Of a DNA stretch of 38,051 nucleotides, positions 8,012-17,023 are shown in pieces. Numbering within the stretch: the first letter of the stretch is position 1; each line of letters opens with the position of its first letter. The notes under the pieces are model-generated. The model saw nothing but the letters and a program-made list of their open reading frames with translations, ran no database searches and was not told the DNA's origin. The position numbers and the translations under genes were made by a program. Where the stretch lies: the NCBI GenBank assembly GCA_025357875.1, contig JANYLK010000041.1, positions 1 through 38,051 of the forward strand, read 5' to 3'. The DNA comes from Granulicella sp. (GTDB taxonomy: Bacteria > Acidobacteriota > Terriglobia > Terriglobales > Acidobacteriaceae).

Positions 8012-10534
8012 TTAAAAACTGCGCGTACTCGACGTAGGCATTGCGATGTTCTGATCTTCTTTGTCGATTGGCGCAGCGGTAAGCGTGACAGTTGCAGAAG
8101 GGATTCCGTCCGCAGTGGCCGTAACCGCTATCCGCCCTGATGTGCCGGTAGCCCGCACGATAGCTAGCGCATTGCCGCAATAAAGCTTGCGTTGCGTCGC
8201 CTGGTAAGGATCACGATCTGTGAAATTGCCATTGTCCACGGCAACGATTGATGCGGGTCCGCTCACCGCGAAATGAATCACCGTGGTCGAGTCGGGAATC
8301 TGCGTTCCTGCATCATCCACCAGAGTAGCTGTTAAGTAGCGGACGTCATTCCAATCGGGTGTCAGCGGTATGTTCGGCGAGTCTGCGGCAAATACGATCC
8401 TCGCAGCTCTACCGGCCGTCTTAAGCTCCTCGGTAGCAACAACTTTTCCATGGCTGCGCGCAACTGCCTTCAGCGTACCCGCTTCGAAGGGTACCTTGAA
8501 GCTGATAGCGGATGCATCCGCATGCAGCTTGTCACTCCCAATCGGCTTTCCATTGAGAAATAACTCTACCTCCTCCGCGTTGGTGTACACATCGACGTTC
8601 TCGACGTGGGCATCAAGGCTCTTCGGTGTCCAGTCCGCAAGCAGCGGCTCGGAGAAACGCACAGAAGGATCAGGCGGCGTTCCAGCAGCGCGGGGAACCG
8701 CAACGGCGGTCTGATCGGTACTCGTGGCATTTGCGTATCCCGGATCCGCAGGCGCAGCAGGTACAGCGCTTACTCGCCGCACCATCGCAACCATCGGCGT
8801 TGTCGTCCACCAACTCTGACGCTCGAACGCACGTCCATGCGGCAGCGCCACGCTGTTCAGCAGGCCTGAGCCTGACCCAATCGTAGGCCATATCCGCGAC
8901 TCGCCGAGATAATCAATACCGGACCACAGGAACTGGCCGGAGTATTCTGGATGGTCGCGCATGGCAACCCACTGGTTGCGGTCGTGCGAGTTCTCAGTCC
9001 CGATAATCTTGCGCGTTGGTTTCTGCGCGTGCGCCGCAAGAATCTCCTGCTCGCGATAATTCTGCCCCACCACATCCAGCAGATCGGCCAGTCCATCGTC
9101 GTAGTCGTGGCTGACGTTTGGCCGGAACAGTGCTTGGGTCACGGGCCGCGTTGGATCGTTCGCGTGGAAAGTCTTCACCAGTGCTGAAAGGACGGGATAC
9201 GCGATCTGCACCTGCGGAGTGTCATGGATCTCATTGCCCGCGGACCACAGAATTATGCTCGGGTGATTGCGATCACGCATCACCGTATCGATCTCGTCGC
9301 GTATCGCCCATTGCTTGAAATACAGATGGTAGTCATACGGATTTTTGGCCACCGTCCAGCAATCAAACATCTCGTCTATTACCAGGAAACCCATGCGGTC
9401 GGCGAGGTCAAGAAATTCCGGCGCTGGCGGGTTATGAGCGGTGCGAATCGCATTGACTCCAAGTTTCCGCAGAGCGATCAGACGCCGCTCCCACACAGCA
9501 AGGGGAACAGCGGTACCAACCGCACCGCCATCGGTATGTAGAGCCGCACCGTAGACCTTGTGGTGCACGCCATTGAGAAAGAACCCCTTATTCGCATCGA
9601 AGTGGAACTCGCGAATTCCGAACGGCACGTTCTCATCGTCGATCACCTTGCCGTCGCGCAGCAAAGTTGCATGCGCGGTATACAGCACAGGATGGTTCAG
9701 GTCCCAGCGATCCGGCCTGGGTACAGTAGCGTCAGCATCAAGATCGGCGCTCGCACCCGGCGAGACATATAACGGTACGGTAGAGGAGATATCGTTTTTC
9801 GCAAGAATGGTGGCCCCGTTCGGTGTAGTAAGGCGCACTTGCAGCGTAAGTTTTACCCCGGTTGCAGATTCGTTCGTGACCGTGCTGCGAACGTGAACGG
9901 TGGCGGATGCGGCTGTGACATCCGGCGTAGTCACGAATGTACCCCACGGAACGATATGCGCGTCGCTCGTAGTAACCAGCCGCACCTGGCGATTAATTCC
10001 CGCGCCGGGATACCAACGCGACGCAGGCTGCTGCGAATTATCAACACGCACCGCGATCATGTTTGCGCCGGGGTGCAGGTGCGGTGTCAGTTCATAGGAG
10101 AAGCTAACGTACCCATAAGGGCGATACCCAAGAAGCTCGCCATTGAGATACACGTTGCTGTTCGCCATCACGCCATCGAAGACGATGAAGGTGTGGCGCG
10201 CGGCGGTCGGCGTTGCATCCGTATCGGGAACCGTGAACGTCTTGCGATACCAGCCAATGCCCGTCGGCGCAAAAGCTCCCGCGCCTTTCGAGGGTGCATC
10301 TTCTTTAAAGGGCCCAGCGATAGACCAATCGTGGGGCAGCGTGACGGCGACCCACCCCGAGTCGTCGAAGCCTGGCTTCTCTGCGCCCGCGGCATCCGCC
10401 TGGAGAAAGCGCCAGCCGGATGTGAACTGCTGGATCACGCGCGGCTTCTGCAGTGCAGGTGCGGCAACAGGCGCTGCGTGCAACAGCGAAGTAAGAGTGG
10501 CGAAAGCTGCGAGTAGAAGAATTCGGAGTTGCAT
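8012..10534 (-). CDS. Secreted GH2 beta-galactosidase-like enzyme
   Basis: Predicted retaining beta-glycosidase, most likely releasing galactose from pectin galactan side chains. The start at 10534 has AGGAG four bases upstream and gives a Sec signal peptide (MQLRILLLAAFATLTSLLHA); the product has 840 residues. Domain order: jelly-roll sugar-binding domain (FTSGWRFLQ...DDSGWVAVTLPHDWS, FDGVMANSNVYLNG), Ig-like GH2 domain, TIM barrel, a DUF4982-like domain (ENVDVYTNAEEVELFLNG) and a C-terminal Ig/invasin-like domain. The acid/base is E435 in WSAGNEIHD and the nucleophile E514 in IIGTENSHD. It follows the PL22 gene by 58 bases on the same strand, so they are probably co-transcribed. GH2 also holds beta-glucuronidases and beta-mannosidases, so galactosidase specificity is a best guess. 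Confidence 0.88.
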   Translation of the reverse strand: MQLRILLLAAFATLTSLLHAAPVAAPALQKPRVIQQFTSGWRFLQADAAGAEKPGFDDSGWVAVTLPHDWSIAGPFKEDAPSKGAGAFAPTGIGWYRKTFTVPDTDATPTAARHTFIVFDGVMANSNVYLNGELLGYRPYGYVSFSYELTPHLHPGANMIAVRVDNSQQPASRWYPGAGINRQVRLVTTSDAHIVPWGTFVTTPDVTAASATVHVRSTVTNESATGVKLTLQVRLTTPNGATILAKNDISSTVPLYVSPGASADLDADATVPRPDRWDLNHPVLYTAHATLLRDGKVIDDENVPFGIREFHFDANKGFFLNGVHHKVYGAALHTDGGAVGTAVPLAVWERRLIALRKLGVNAIRTAHNPPAPEFLDLADRMGFLVIDEMFDCWTVAKNPYDYHLYFKQWAIRDEIDTVMRDRNHPSIILWSAGNEIHDTPQVQIAYPVLSALVKTFHANDPTRPVTQALFRPNVSHDYDDGLADLLDVVGQNYREQEILAAHAQKPTRKIIGTENSHDRNQWVAMRDHPEYSGQFLWSGIDYLGESRIWPTIGSGSGLLNSVALPHGRAFERQSWWTTTPMVAMVRRVSAVPAAPADPGYANATSTDQTAVAVPRAAGTPPDPSVRFSEPLLADWTPKSLDAHVENVDVYTNAEEVELFLNGKPIGSDKLHADASAISFKVPFEAGTLKAVARSHGKVVATEELKTAGRAARIVFAADSPNIPLTPDWNDVRYLTATLVDDAGTQIPDSTTVIHFAVSGPASIVAVDNGNFTDRDPYQATQRKLYCGNALAIVRATGTSGRIAVTATADGIPSATVTLTAAPIDKEDQNIAMPTSSTRSF

Positions 10535-10592
10535 AACGCTCCTGTGGGACAAAGAAGTTGCGCGTATGCCGAACGCGTCTCCAACCAATCAT

Positions 10593-12188
10593 CTACTTTT
10601 GCGTCGTTGTTGGCGTAGGCATGATCGGGTTGAATTTAGTCGCGAGTTCCGCAGTTGAGACCGCCCCGCTCAAATCCGTTGCTTTTGCAACCTCTGCCGC
10701 AAAGATATAGCTGCGGCCAAATATATTGCTGGTGAAAAAGACGTACTTCTTGTCTGGGGAAAAACGCGGATTCGGCTCGGCGCGGTAGTTCTGATAAGCC
10801 ATATTCACCAGATGTTCGGAGTGGAATACGCCCGGCTGAAAGAAATCTGGTCCGTTGAGCGCGCCCTCTGTCCCGCCAATCATCTCTGGCCGAAACAGTT
10901 CGATCCACTGGCCGTCGGGAGCCGAGGCCACCTGGCCGGAGTCACCGCCATCGCCGCAGAACATATCCAGATTTTGGGTTAGGTTGAAGTGAATCGACCA
11001 CTCGTTGCGCTGCAGATGGTACGCAATGCGCTTATGCGTCTCAAGGTTGTAGCTGGCAACGAAGAAGTCCTCGCCCTTTGGATATTGCCAGTCGTACCAG
11101 ATGGTCTTGCCGTCGAGACCCCAGAATTCGTGGCCCGCGATCTCCATCACCATCGTGCGTTTGTGGATGAGTTGGTTTTGAGTCCCATCAGTGTGGATCA
11201 GCCAGACGCGATCGACCTTCTGCCACATGCCTTCGTGGCAGTACATCAGCAGTTGCGGGTCGGATGGCGAGAAGAGGAGATGACTCACCCAATCGGTGGA
11301 GTGCAGCAGCACCTTGATGGTGCCTGCCTTCTCGCCGTTGGGTCCAGGCTCCAGCCGGATTGTGAACAACACGACCGGAATGCGCGCGGCAAGACGCCGC
11401 TCCATCATCGCGCCCTTATCGTCAGACTGTACATTCGCTCCGCCGAGCGTGGGATTCGCTGCAGCAGCCAGTGCGCCGGCTGCGGAAGAGGATGCAGCAA
11501 CATTCGCTGATGGCGTGGCCCCGGCACCTGCTCCACCCGTTCCGAATCCTCCCACTGGCGCGGCAAGAAACGCATTGGGTGCATTAGGGTCGCTCCCGGT
11601 AAGATCCGATTCGTTATATGTTCCCGCCCCCAGTGTCTCGTCTGCATTCACGCTGGCGATGCCGACCCGTGGCGGCAAGTCGATCAGCTTGCGAACCTGG
11701 CCTGTGTTGGTATCTGCCTTGTAAACGGCATTGACGCGTGTAGTCGGATCCATCTTTGTAAAGAAAATGCTGTTGGTCTTATGGCCGACGACGATCGATC
11801 GCACCCCGCCGCCAAATCCTCGGCCACCTCGACCTGCTGCCCCGGAATCTTTGAACACCGCCGGCGGAGGCGCATTCGGCACCAACAGCTTCGTTGTCAT
11901 TGCAGCGAGATCGAGCACACGAATCCCGTCCGGCGAGTTGTAGACCATTTGCTTATGATCGGGCGTGAACTCATTGACATTGAAATAGAACGCGCCGGAG
12001 TTTGGCTCGTCCGTGACCCGCCACACGCGGTGGCCGGTGTCCTTGTCCACCCAACTCTTCGGCGGCATTGCCCCCGTCTCGGACGGCTTGTTGTCACGCG
12101 GAAAACCCTGAGCCTGAAGGGACAGCGCGCTGATCGATGCGAGTGCTATGAAGGCTACGTGCGACCTGGACATAAGCCGGAGAATCAT
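10593..12188 (-). CDS. ogl: Oligogalacturonate lyase (PL22 family), exported
   Basis: Cleaves unsaturated or saturated digalacturonate and short oligogalacturonides by beta-elimination, late in pectin breakdown. The start at 12188 has AGGAG five bases upstream and gives a signal peptide (RSHVAFIALASISALSLQA); the product has 531 residues. A seven-bladed propeller of the PL22 type is indicated by repeated strand blocks, including SHLLFSPSDPQLLMYCHEG, VWLIHTDGTQ, GHEFWGLDGKTIWYDWQ, SIHFNLTQNLDMFCGDGGD and NPRFSPDKKYVFFTS. The His/Gln-rich blocks carry the residues that in characterised PL22 enzymes bind manganese. Two parts are odd: a Gly/Arg stretch (AAGRGGRGFGGG) and a long Ala/Gly/Ser linker (about residues 185-235), which make it longer than the roughly 390-residue enterobacterial enzymes, which are also cytoplasmic. 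Confidence 0.85.
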   Translation of the reverse strand: MILRLMSRSHVAFIALASISALSLQAQGFPRDNKPSETGAMPPKSWVDKDTGHRVWRVTDEPNSGAFYFNVNEFTPDHKQMVYNSPDGIRVLDLAAMTTKLLVPNAPPPAVFKDSGAAGRGGRGFGGGVRSIVVGHKTNSIFFTKMDPTTRVNAVYKADTNTGQVRKLIDLPPRVGIASVNADETLGAGTYNESDLTGSDPNAPNAFLAAPVGGFGTGGAGAGATPSANVAASSSAAGALAAAANPTLGGANVQSDDKGAMMERRLAARIPVVLFTIRLEPGPNGEKAGTIKVLLHSTDWVSHLLFSPSDPQLLMYCHEGMWQKVDRVWLIHTDGTQNQLIHKRTMVMEIAGHEFWGLDGKTIWYDWQYPKGEDFFVASYNLETHKRIAYHLQRNEWSIHFNLTQNLDMFCGDGGDSGQVASAPDGQWIELFRPEMIGGTEGALNGPDFFQPGVFHSEHLVNMAYQNYRAEPNPRFSPDKKYVFFTSNIFGRSYIFAAEVAKATDLSGAVSTAELATKFNPIMPTPTTTQK

Positions 12189-12332
12189 TGGTGCTCCTGT
12201 AGTTGGAAGAAGCTCGGCGTGGGATAAAGCGAGTTGCCAGCAAGGTTTGTGCGCCAGAGAGTTATACACGGGCGACGATGCAGATGGGAAATAGTTTCTT
12301 CCCGGAAAACCGGCGCTTGAAAGACTCACACT

Positions 12333-13757
12333 TCACACCGTCAAATCACGCAAATCCGCCTGCGCAAAAATTCTGCGGTGCACCGGCCACTTTCGCGCCG
12401 CCATCCAGACAGCAAACGCAATTAGTAACGAACCATACAAAATCTTATTGAGGAAGAATGTCCCGGGTCCTGGGTTCGCATAGGCCGTTGTATATAGATA
12501 GAAGAAACCCATCAAATAAGTGAGCGTCGGCAGGTTCGGTATCAACGCAAAGAACGGCAGCAACCAGAGGATGTACCACGCGTAATGAGGTGAAAACAGC
12601 AACATCAGCGCAGTCGCCAGCGCGAAGGCCGGCACGAGGAATGCATCCCGCGCGCTACCCGGCAGAGAAGTCTTTAACGCCCAGATCGTTAGCCCCGCAA
12701 ACACCGCGACACAGAATAGATAGAAAGCTGCCGTCGAAAGGTTCTGCAGCCTCGGTACTCTCTTTGCGAGGTCCAGCAGAAAATATCGCGCACCAGTCTC
12801 CAGCCCCTCCTCTTTCGCATACCCGCCAAGGAATCCAAACACCAGCATCCCCACGCTCGCGTAGCATGCATATCCAGCCGCGACGACGCCAAGGAGAGCC
12901 GCCGGCATCTTCCACGCACTGCCGGTCTGCGGCTCATCTCTCCACCACAGCGCCGGCAGCAGCACCAGCGGATAGAACTTGATCATCACTGCAATCCCCA
13001 GCAGAATCCCGGTAGCCACCGGCCGTCTTCGCAGACGCGCCAGCAGTGCCAGTGTAATGAAGGCCATTGCCGCCGAATCTAGATGCCCGGACCCAGCCAC
13101 CTCCCACACCAGCAGCGGACACCACGCATACAAGAGAACCTGCTCAGGCCGCCGCCGCCCCAGCGCATTCAGGAGGGCAATCAGCGCGGAAATAGTCACA
13201 CCCTCGAACAGCACCATTGCAATCTTCATAAACGTCACGGTAGGACTGATCGCCGTGACCAGATAAAACAGCATCTCCGCTACCGGAGGATAGATCGTAT
13301 GCGCATACTCTCGCCGGTTGATGTGGTCGAAAATATTCTGATGCGGCGCCCGCAAAAACACCAGCGCAGGATCGCCTGGTACATATCGATAGGGCGAGAT
13401 GTGGGCGTGCTGCACGATGCCGTCCCAAACATAGCGATAGATATCGCTCGACAGGTACGGCTGCGCAAACAACGCCGGGAGTCGGCACGCCACCGCTACC
13501 CCCACAATAATTGCAAGCGTAGCCCGGTTCACTGGCTGAGTAAGAATTAACGCTACCGCGATCACGTAGAGTATCGCTCCCCACCCCGATACGCCGGAGA
13601 ATCCAATCGAAAATCGAGTGTACTCACTGACCAGTTGCCGCGCGAGCCAGAATATCGCAACTCCGATCGCCAACAGTGCGGCATTCGTCAGCCACGCTCT
13701 CGCCCCTAGCCAATTACGCTTATGAGATGTGCGCTCTACCTCTCCAGGCCGCGTCAA
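12333..13757 (-). CDS. Polytopic GT-C-type glycosyltransferase (GT87/mannosyltransferase-like)
   Basis: A 474-residue integral membrane protein with about ten or eleven hydrophobic segments and short loops. The motif SSDIYRYVWDG (residues 103-113) after the first pair of segments is typical of polyprenyl-phosphate-dependent GT-C enzymes: the Asp is the expected catalytic or metal-binding acid. Further recognisable blocks are NRREYAHTIYPPVAEM, GHLDSAAM and IAVMIKFYPLVLLPALW, common in DUF2029/GT87-like proteins. It would transfer a sugar from a lipid-linked donor on the outer face of the inner membrane to an unknown acceptor. Its start overlaps the stop of the upstream TIGR04282-type gene by four bases, so the two are made together. 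Donor and acceptor cannot be told from sequence. Confidence 0.78.
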   Translation of the reverse strand: MTRPGEVERTSHKRNWLGARAWLTNAALLAIGVAIFWLARQLVSEYTRFSIGFSGVSGWGAILYVIAVALILTQPVNRATLAIIVGVAVACRLPALFAQPYLSSDIYRYVWDGIVQHAHISPYRYVPGDPALVFLRAPHQNIFDHINRREYAHTIYPPVAEMLFYLVTAISPTVTFMKIAMVLFEGVTISALIALLNALGRRRPEQVLLYAWCPLLVWEVAGSGHLDSAAMAFITLALLARLRRRPVATGILLGIAVMIKFYPLVLLPALWWRDEPQTGSAWKMPAALLGVVAAGYACYASVGMLVFGFLGGYAKEEGLETGARYFLLDLAKRVPRLQNLSTAAFYLFCVAVFAGLTIWALKTSLPGSARDAFLVPAFALATALMLLFSPHYAWYILWLLPFFALIPNLPTLTYLMGFFYLYTTAYANPGPGTFFLNKILYGSLLIAFAVWMAARKWPVHRRIFAQADLRDLTV

Positions 13758-14572
13758 CGCGCGCCTTCCCGCGGCACTGCATCCCGAGCTACCGCAGCCT
13801 TCGCGTCAGAAGCTACCGCAGCCTTCAATCCCATATCCAAAGCCAACAAAAAATCTCGCGTATGACCAGCGTCATACCCTGGAACCGTAGCAAATCCCGG
13901 CGCCATCCCACCCAGTAACTCAGCCTTCAAAATATCCAGCGTCGCCGCATCATCCACGTCATACCATAACGGCAGATCGACAACCTCTATTCCCCCGGCA
14001 AGCGCACGCTCGCGCGTCTCGGCGCAAACCGTATCCGTGCTCCAGCGTATCCGCTCGAACACCGCAGCGTGCGCCCGTTTCATTCCGATCAAATAATACC
14101 CGCCGTCGGCAGTTGGCCCCAGCACGATTCGGTCGCCTTCCCGCGCCAACTCCGCAACCGCCAACTCATACGCCGCCCGCGGCACCGTCGGCGAATCCGA
14201 ATCAATCAGGCACACGCTACCATACCCAAATGCAAGAATGTCCTGGGCCGCAGCCAGAAGCCGTTCGCCGAATCCATCTCCGCGTTGCGCCACCAGCATA
14301 AAGTCACCCGGTACAAGCCCCTCGAATAGCGCCTCATCCCCAACCGGCGTATAGGCGATGATCCCCGCTCCAAAAGCAGCAATATTCTGGGTTGTGTCCC
14401 GCAGAAAACGTACGTTCAGGCCTGCCGCTTGCTCGGCTGTCAGCGGCGGAGACAGTCGCGTCTTTACCCTGCCCGGCCGCGGCGCCTTTGCCATCACAGC
14501 AAGCGCACACACGCTCGCCCGTGATTCAAACTCGGCGGAGTCGCTGCTCCCTGGAGTCAAAATGCGTAACAT
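13754..14572 (-). CDS. TIGR04282-type (DUF2064) GT-A glycosyltransferase
   Basis: A 272-residue cytoplasmic protein with the family signatures MAKAPRPGRVKTRL (residues 27-40, nucleotide-binding), D124-S-D126 in CLIDSDSPTVP (the metal-binding DxD-like element) and LGPTADGGYYLIG (151-163). Members of this family occur beside lipid-linked glycosyltransferases and in arsenosugar clusters, but the exact reaction is mostly unproven. The ATGA overlap with the GT-C-type gene suggests the pair works in sequence, for example by making a polyprenyl-phosphate sugar that the membrane enzyme uses; that is inference. The C-terminus has a repetitive Ala/Asp/Val tail (KAAVASDAKAAVARDAVP) of no known role. Confidence 0.82.
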   Translation of the reverse strand: MLRILTPGSSDSAEFESRASVCALAVMAKAPRPGRVKTRLSPPLTAEQAAGLNVRFLRDTTQNIAAFGAGIIAYTPVGDEALFEGLVPGDFMLVAQRGDGFGERLLAAAQDILAFGYGSVCLIDSDSPTVPRAAYELAVAELAREGDRIVLGPTADGGYYLIGMKRAHAAVFERIRWSTDTVCAETRERALAGGIEVVDLPLWYDVDDAATLDILKAELLGGMAPGFATVPGYDAGHTRDFLLALDMGLKAAVASDAKAAVARDAVPREGAR

Positions 14573-14596
14573 TTCATCCGATTATGCACTACAGAA

Positions 14597-15556
14597 TTAT
14601 TCCTCGTAGGCCGGAACTGCCTCACCCTTTGCAGAAAAATCTCCGGCGATAGGATCATTCTTCATCGCCTTCAGGCAGGAGACAACAACTTCAGCATTCA
14701 ACTCCGCCCCGGCACGGCTTGTGTGCGTATGAGGGTCGCCAAACAAAGGCTCGACTGCTGCCTCGCCCAACGCGTCGTATCGACCAGCGATCGCTTCGTT
14801 CAGATCGAGAAAGCCCACATGTTCCTGTTCCGCAACCTGCCGCGCCCACCCGGCAAAATTGTCTGTGCTGCGGACCACCTTGCCATCTTTCCAAGTCTTC
14901 CGAGGAATCAGAGAACACACAATCGGCGTCGCCCCTTTGGCCTTCACATCTTGCACGATCTTCCGTATGTACCACCCATACGTATGTACCGTCTCATGCA
15001 CCTTCAAGATCGGATTCTCGATCTCTATCGTTTCTGGCCCAACCCCGGGCAGGGAAGAGCGCGCTCGCGTCGGCTCATCCGGCTGCCCACCGTCGTTATG
15101 TCCAAATTGGATCAGCACTACATCGCCTTCTTTGATCATCGCCAAGGTCGCCGCCCAGGGCCCTCCGCCCGGGCCATTCATATATGTCCTGCTGCTCAGT
15201 CCGCCGATCGCGCGGTTAACTACATTGATCTTCGCCGTATTGAAGTAGTCCACCAGCGGCTCTCCCCAGCCCCACTGCCCACCGCCACCGTTTCCTTGGC
15301 CATTCCGAACAGTCGAGTCCCCCACAAGAAACAACGTCGGTAACTTCGCGTCCTTGGGAATCGGAAGTGGCACTCGCTCTCGTGGCTTTGGATCAGTTGG
15401 AGACCCTGCTTCGGCAGCCTGTGCCTGAACAGTCGCTGCTCCAGATGTCTGCTGTCCCTCGGAGTTCTGCCACGCAGCGCCAACCAGTGACAGCCCAAAT
15501 ACTATTGGAGCAACAACATACGGCAGCGATCGCCCAAAAAAATAAGCAGAAGTCAT
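14597..15556 (-). CDS. SGNH hydrolase, rhamnogalacturonan acetylesterase-like (CE12)
   Basis: Expected to remove acetyl groups from rhamnogalacturonan or acetylated pectin outside the cytoplasm. The ATG at 15556 gives a hydrophobic N-terminus (YVVAPIVFGLSLVGAAW), either a signal peptide or anchor, then a Pro/Ala-rich spacer; the frame is open 40 codons further upstream but without signal-peptide character. The product has 319 residues. SGNH blocks are all present: LVGDSTVRNG (nucleophile S81), the oxyanion Gly in NRAIGGLSSRT, FGHND (N154) and DPHTHTSRAGAELNAE with the catalytic His. It is the first gene of a leftward run with the two glycosyltransferases, PL22 and GH2, in line with pectin use. 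No strong ribosome binding site is seen before this ATG. Confidence 0.83.
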   Translation of the reverse strand: MTSAYFFGRSLPYVVAPIVFGLSLVGAAWQNSEGQQTSGAATVQAQAAEAGSPTDPKPRERVPLPIPKDAKLPTLFLVGDSTVRNGQGNGGGGQWGWGEPLVDYFNTAKINVVNRAIGGLSSRTYMNGPGGGPWAATLAMIKEGDVVLIQFGHNDGGQPDEPTRARSSLPGVGPETIEIENPILKVHETVHTYGWYIRKIVQDVKAKGATPIVCSLIPRKTWKDGKVVRSTDNFAGWARQVAEQEHVGFLDLNEAIAGRYDALGEAAVEPLFGDPHTHTSRAGAELNAEVVVSCLKAMKNDPIAGDFSAKGEAVPAYEE

Positions 15557-15786
15557 GGCATCCAGATGTACTGTTCCTACCCTACACTCGTCAAGTTCCT
15601 GCACATCGCCGTAGCCACAAAGCACCGGCGCATAGACCTCGTATTCCTTGGCTGACGAATTCCCAAAACATTGCATCTAAACACAGCGCTGCCACGAAAG
15701 TGGCAGATAAATGACTTCGTATGCGCAAGATATTGCATAAACGGGAAAATTGTGTCGTCTAACTAGTTCATTCCACGTAAGCAGGT

Positions 15787-15803
15787 TTGGTCGCTCAAAT
15801 GCT
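15787..15803 (+). promoter_or_regulatory. Candidate sigma-54 promoter of the PEP-CTERM gene
   Basis: TTGG-N10-GCT, with ATGCT at the -12 side, fits the GG-N10-GC spacing of sigma-54 promoters. The transcript would begin near 15814, leaving a leader of about 140 bases. In Zoogloea, PEP-CTERM genes depend on RpoN and PrsR, and two sigma-54 activators are encoded in this window, which supports the reading; the -24/-12 match itself is short and could be chance. Confidence 0.4.
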
Positions 15804-15917
15804 ATATAGAGGTCACAACGGAGATTCTGTACAAGGAGCGTCCATACCCGGTAAACGGCGAGGAGTTTCCTAAAGGGTTCCGGAGTAGGAAGTTGTAGCA
15901 TTGCAATTCGGTTCTAC

Positions 15918-15933
15918 CCGCTGCTCCCAGCGG
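15918..15933 (+). other. Hairpin directly upstream of the PEP-CTERM ribosome binding site
   Basis: CCGCTG-CTCC-CAGCGG is a perfect 6-bp stem with a four-base loop ending 7 bases before AGGAGG. It leaves the ribosome binding site free, so a role in mRNA stability is more likely than a block on translation. Confidence 0.4.
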
Positions 15934-15953
15934 TAATTTCAGGAGGTTTCTTA

Positions 15954-16544
15954 ATGAAGAATCTTGGTAAACTTGCACTCCTAGGTGCGGCTCTGGCCGT
16001 CTCCGCGTCCTCTGCCTTCGCAACTACGTTCTCGACGACCGGTATGTTCTCAAACGGTCTCGCAACCGAAACCTTCGGTAGCGGCGCGAATACCCTCACA
16101 TTGACATTTGTCGGCGATACCAACGTGTCGATCATCACACCCTCATTCACGAATCTCGGTGCGATTACTGCAACATCCACCGGAACCGGCGCCGCCGCAT
16201 CAGGAGGCTTCACCCTGATGATTAGCCAGACGGTACCAACATCTGGTACGGGTAATCTTCTTGGTTCTCTATCAGGCAATATCTCTCTAAACTCCAGCCT
16301 CGGAGTTATCAATTTCTCAACGATGAGCCTAGTTCTCAGCCCAAGCACTTACACACTCCAGCAGCCAGTGGGCGGTTACTTCCTGGTCCCGCCGTCGACT
16401 GGACCAAGCGGACAACTCGCAGGAACGACCACCATTCAGGGCTTCGTTACGACCACGCCTGAGCCCAATAGCCTCATGCTTCTCGGCACCGGCTTGGTCA
16501 GTGGAGCAGGAATGTTGATGCGCCGTCGTCGCTTGATTGCCTAA
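15954..16544 (+). CDS. PEP-CTERM sorting-signal protein
   Basis: A 196-residue exported protein sorted by exosortase. It has a Sec signal peptide (MKNLGKLALLGAALAVSASSAFA, cut after residue 23), a Thr/Ser/Gly-rich beta-type body with hardly any charged residues, and a complete C-terminal PEP-CTERM signal: P169-E-P171, a hydrophobic segment (LMLLGTGLVSGAGML) and RRRR at 190-193. Such proteins are cut near the PEP motif by exosortase and end up in the outer surface or exopolysaccharide matrix. AGGAGG stands 7 bases before the ATG, so expression may be high. It is monocistronic, with its own terminator, and lies about 8 kb from the exosortase at 24768-25724, its probable processing enzyme. What the body binds is unknown. 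Confidence 0.9.
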   Translation: MKNLGKLALLGAALAVSASSAFATTFSTTGMFSNGLATETFGSGANTLTLTFVGDTNVSIITPSFTNLGAITATSTGTGAAASGGFTLMISQTVPTSGTGNLLGSLSGNISLNSSLGVINFSTMSLVLSPSTYTLQQPVGGYFLVPPSTGPSGQLAGTTTIQGFVTTTPEPNSLMLLGTGLVSGAGMLMRRRRLIA

Positions 16545-16568
16545 CTTTATACCTCCTGGATTTAACCG

Positions 16569-16603
16569 ACGGAACGCCACTAATCATGGCGTTCCGTCCT
16601 TTT
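16569..16603 (+). terminator. Rho-independent terminator after the PEP-CTERM gene
   Basis: ACGGAACGCC and GGCGTTCCGT form a perfect 10-bp stem around a nine-base loop and are followed by CCTTTT. It begins 24 bases after the PEP-CTERM stop codon. The following 260 bases up to tRNA-Ala show no gene and no clear promoter. Confidence 0.85.
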
Positions 16604-16865
16604 CCGTGTGTGTATACTCGGGTTCCTTCGTACTTTGAAGTAATCTCCCGTAAAGTCCATCAGACTAAAAGGCAATTCCTGGGACCAACGCCGCGTGTGC
16701 TTTGTCACTGCCAGCCTGGCGTCAATTCCCACAACGCAAGTCAATTCCGCCCTAGGCCTTCCCGCCGTATCCCTGTTACACTCAAGAAGTTCTGTTCCGA
16801 CCGCGTAATCCGTGGCCTTATCGCTCCGTTGGGGATCGATTGGTATGGTAAGCGTGAGTCAGGTG

Positions 16866-16941
16866 GGGGCTGTAGCTCAGCTGGGAGAGCGCCTCGTTCG
16901 CAACGAGGAGGTCAGCGGTTCGATCCCGCTCAGCTCCACCA
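16866..16941 (+). tRNA. tRNA-Ala (anticodon CGC)
   Basis: A standard cloverleaf with acceptor GGGGCTG/CAGCTCC that includes the G3-U70 pair marking alanine identity, anticodon stem CCTCG/CGAGG with loop TTCGCAA (anticodon CGC), T-loop TTCGATC and encoded CCA (16939-16941). Confidence 0.96.
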
Positions 16942-17023
16942 AACTAAACGACCTATGCCCTGACTTGGAATGATGTGCAGTGTCAGTCGCGGGCCGGAAT
17001 TCCGCGTAAACTGACTTGGCAGG

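Larger units (their letters stand above)
15557..15953. other. Divergent intergenic region between acetylesterase and PEP-CTERM genes
   Basis: No gene is visible. It holds a candidate sigma-54 promoter (15787-15803), a small hairpin just before the PEP-CTERM ribosome binding site (15918-15933) and presumably the leftward promoter of the acetylesterase gene, which I could not locate. Confidence 0.5.

Noticed and set aside
15804..15953. A c-di-GMP (GEMM-type) riboswitch in the PEP-CTERM leader
   Set aside because: The leader has some pairing, but the conserved GGCAAACC and GACGCAAAGCC-type blocks are missing.
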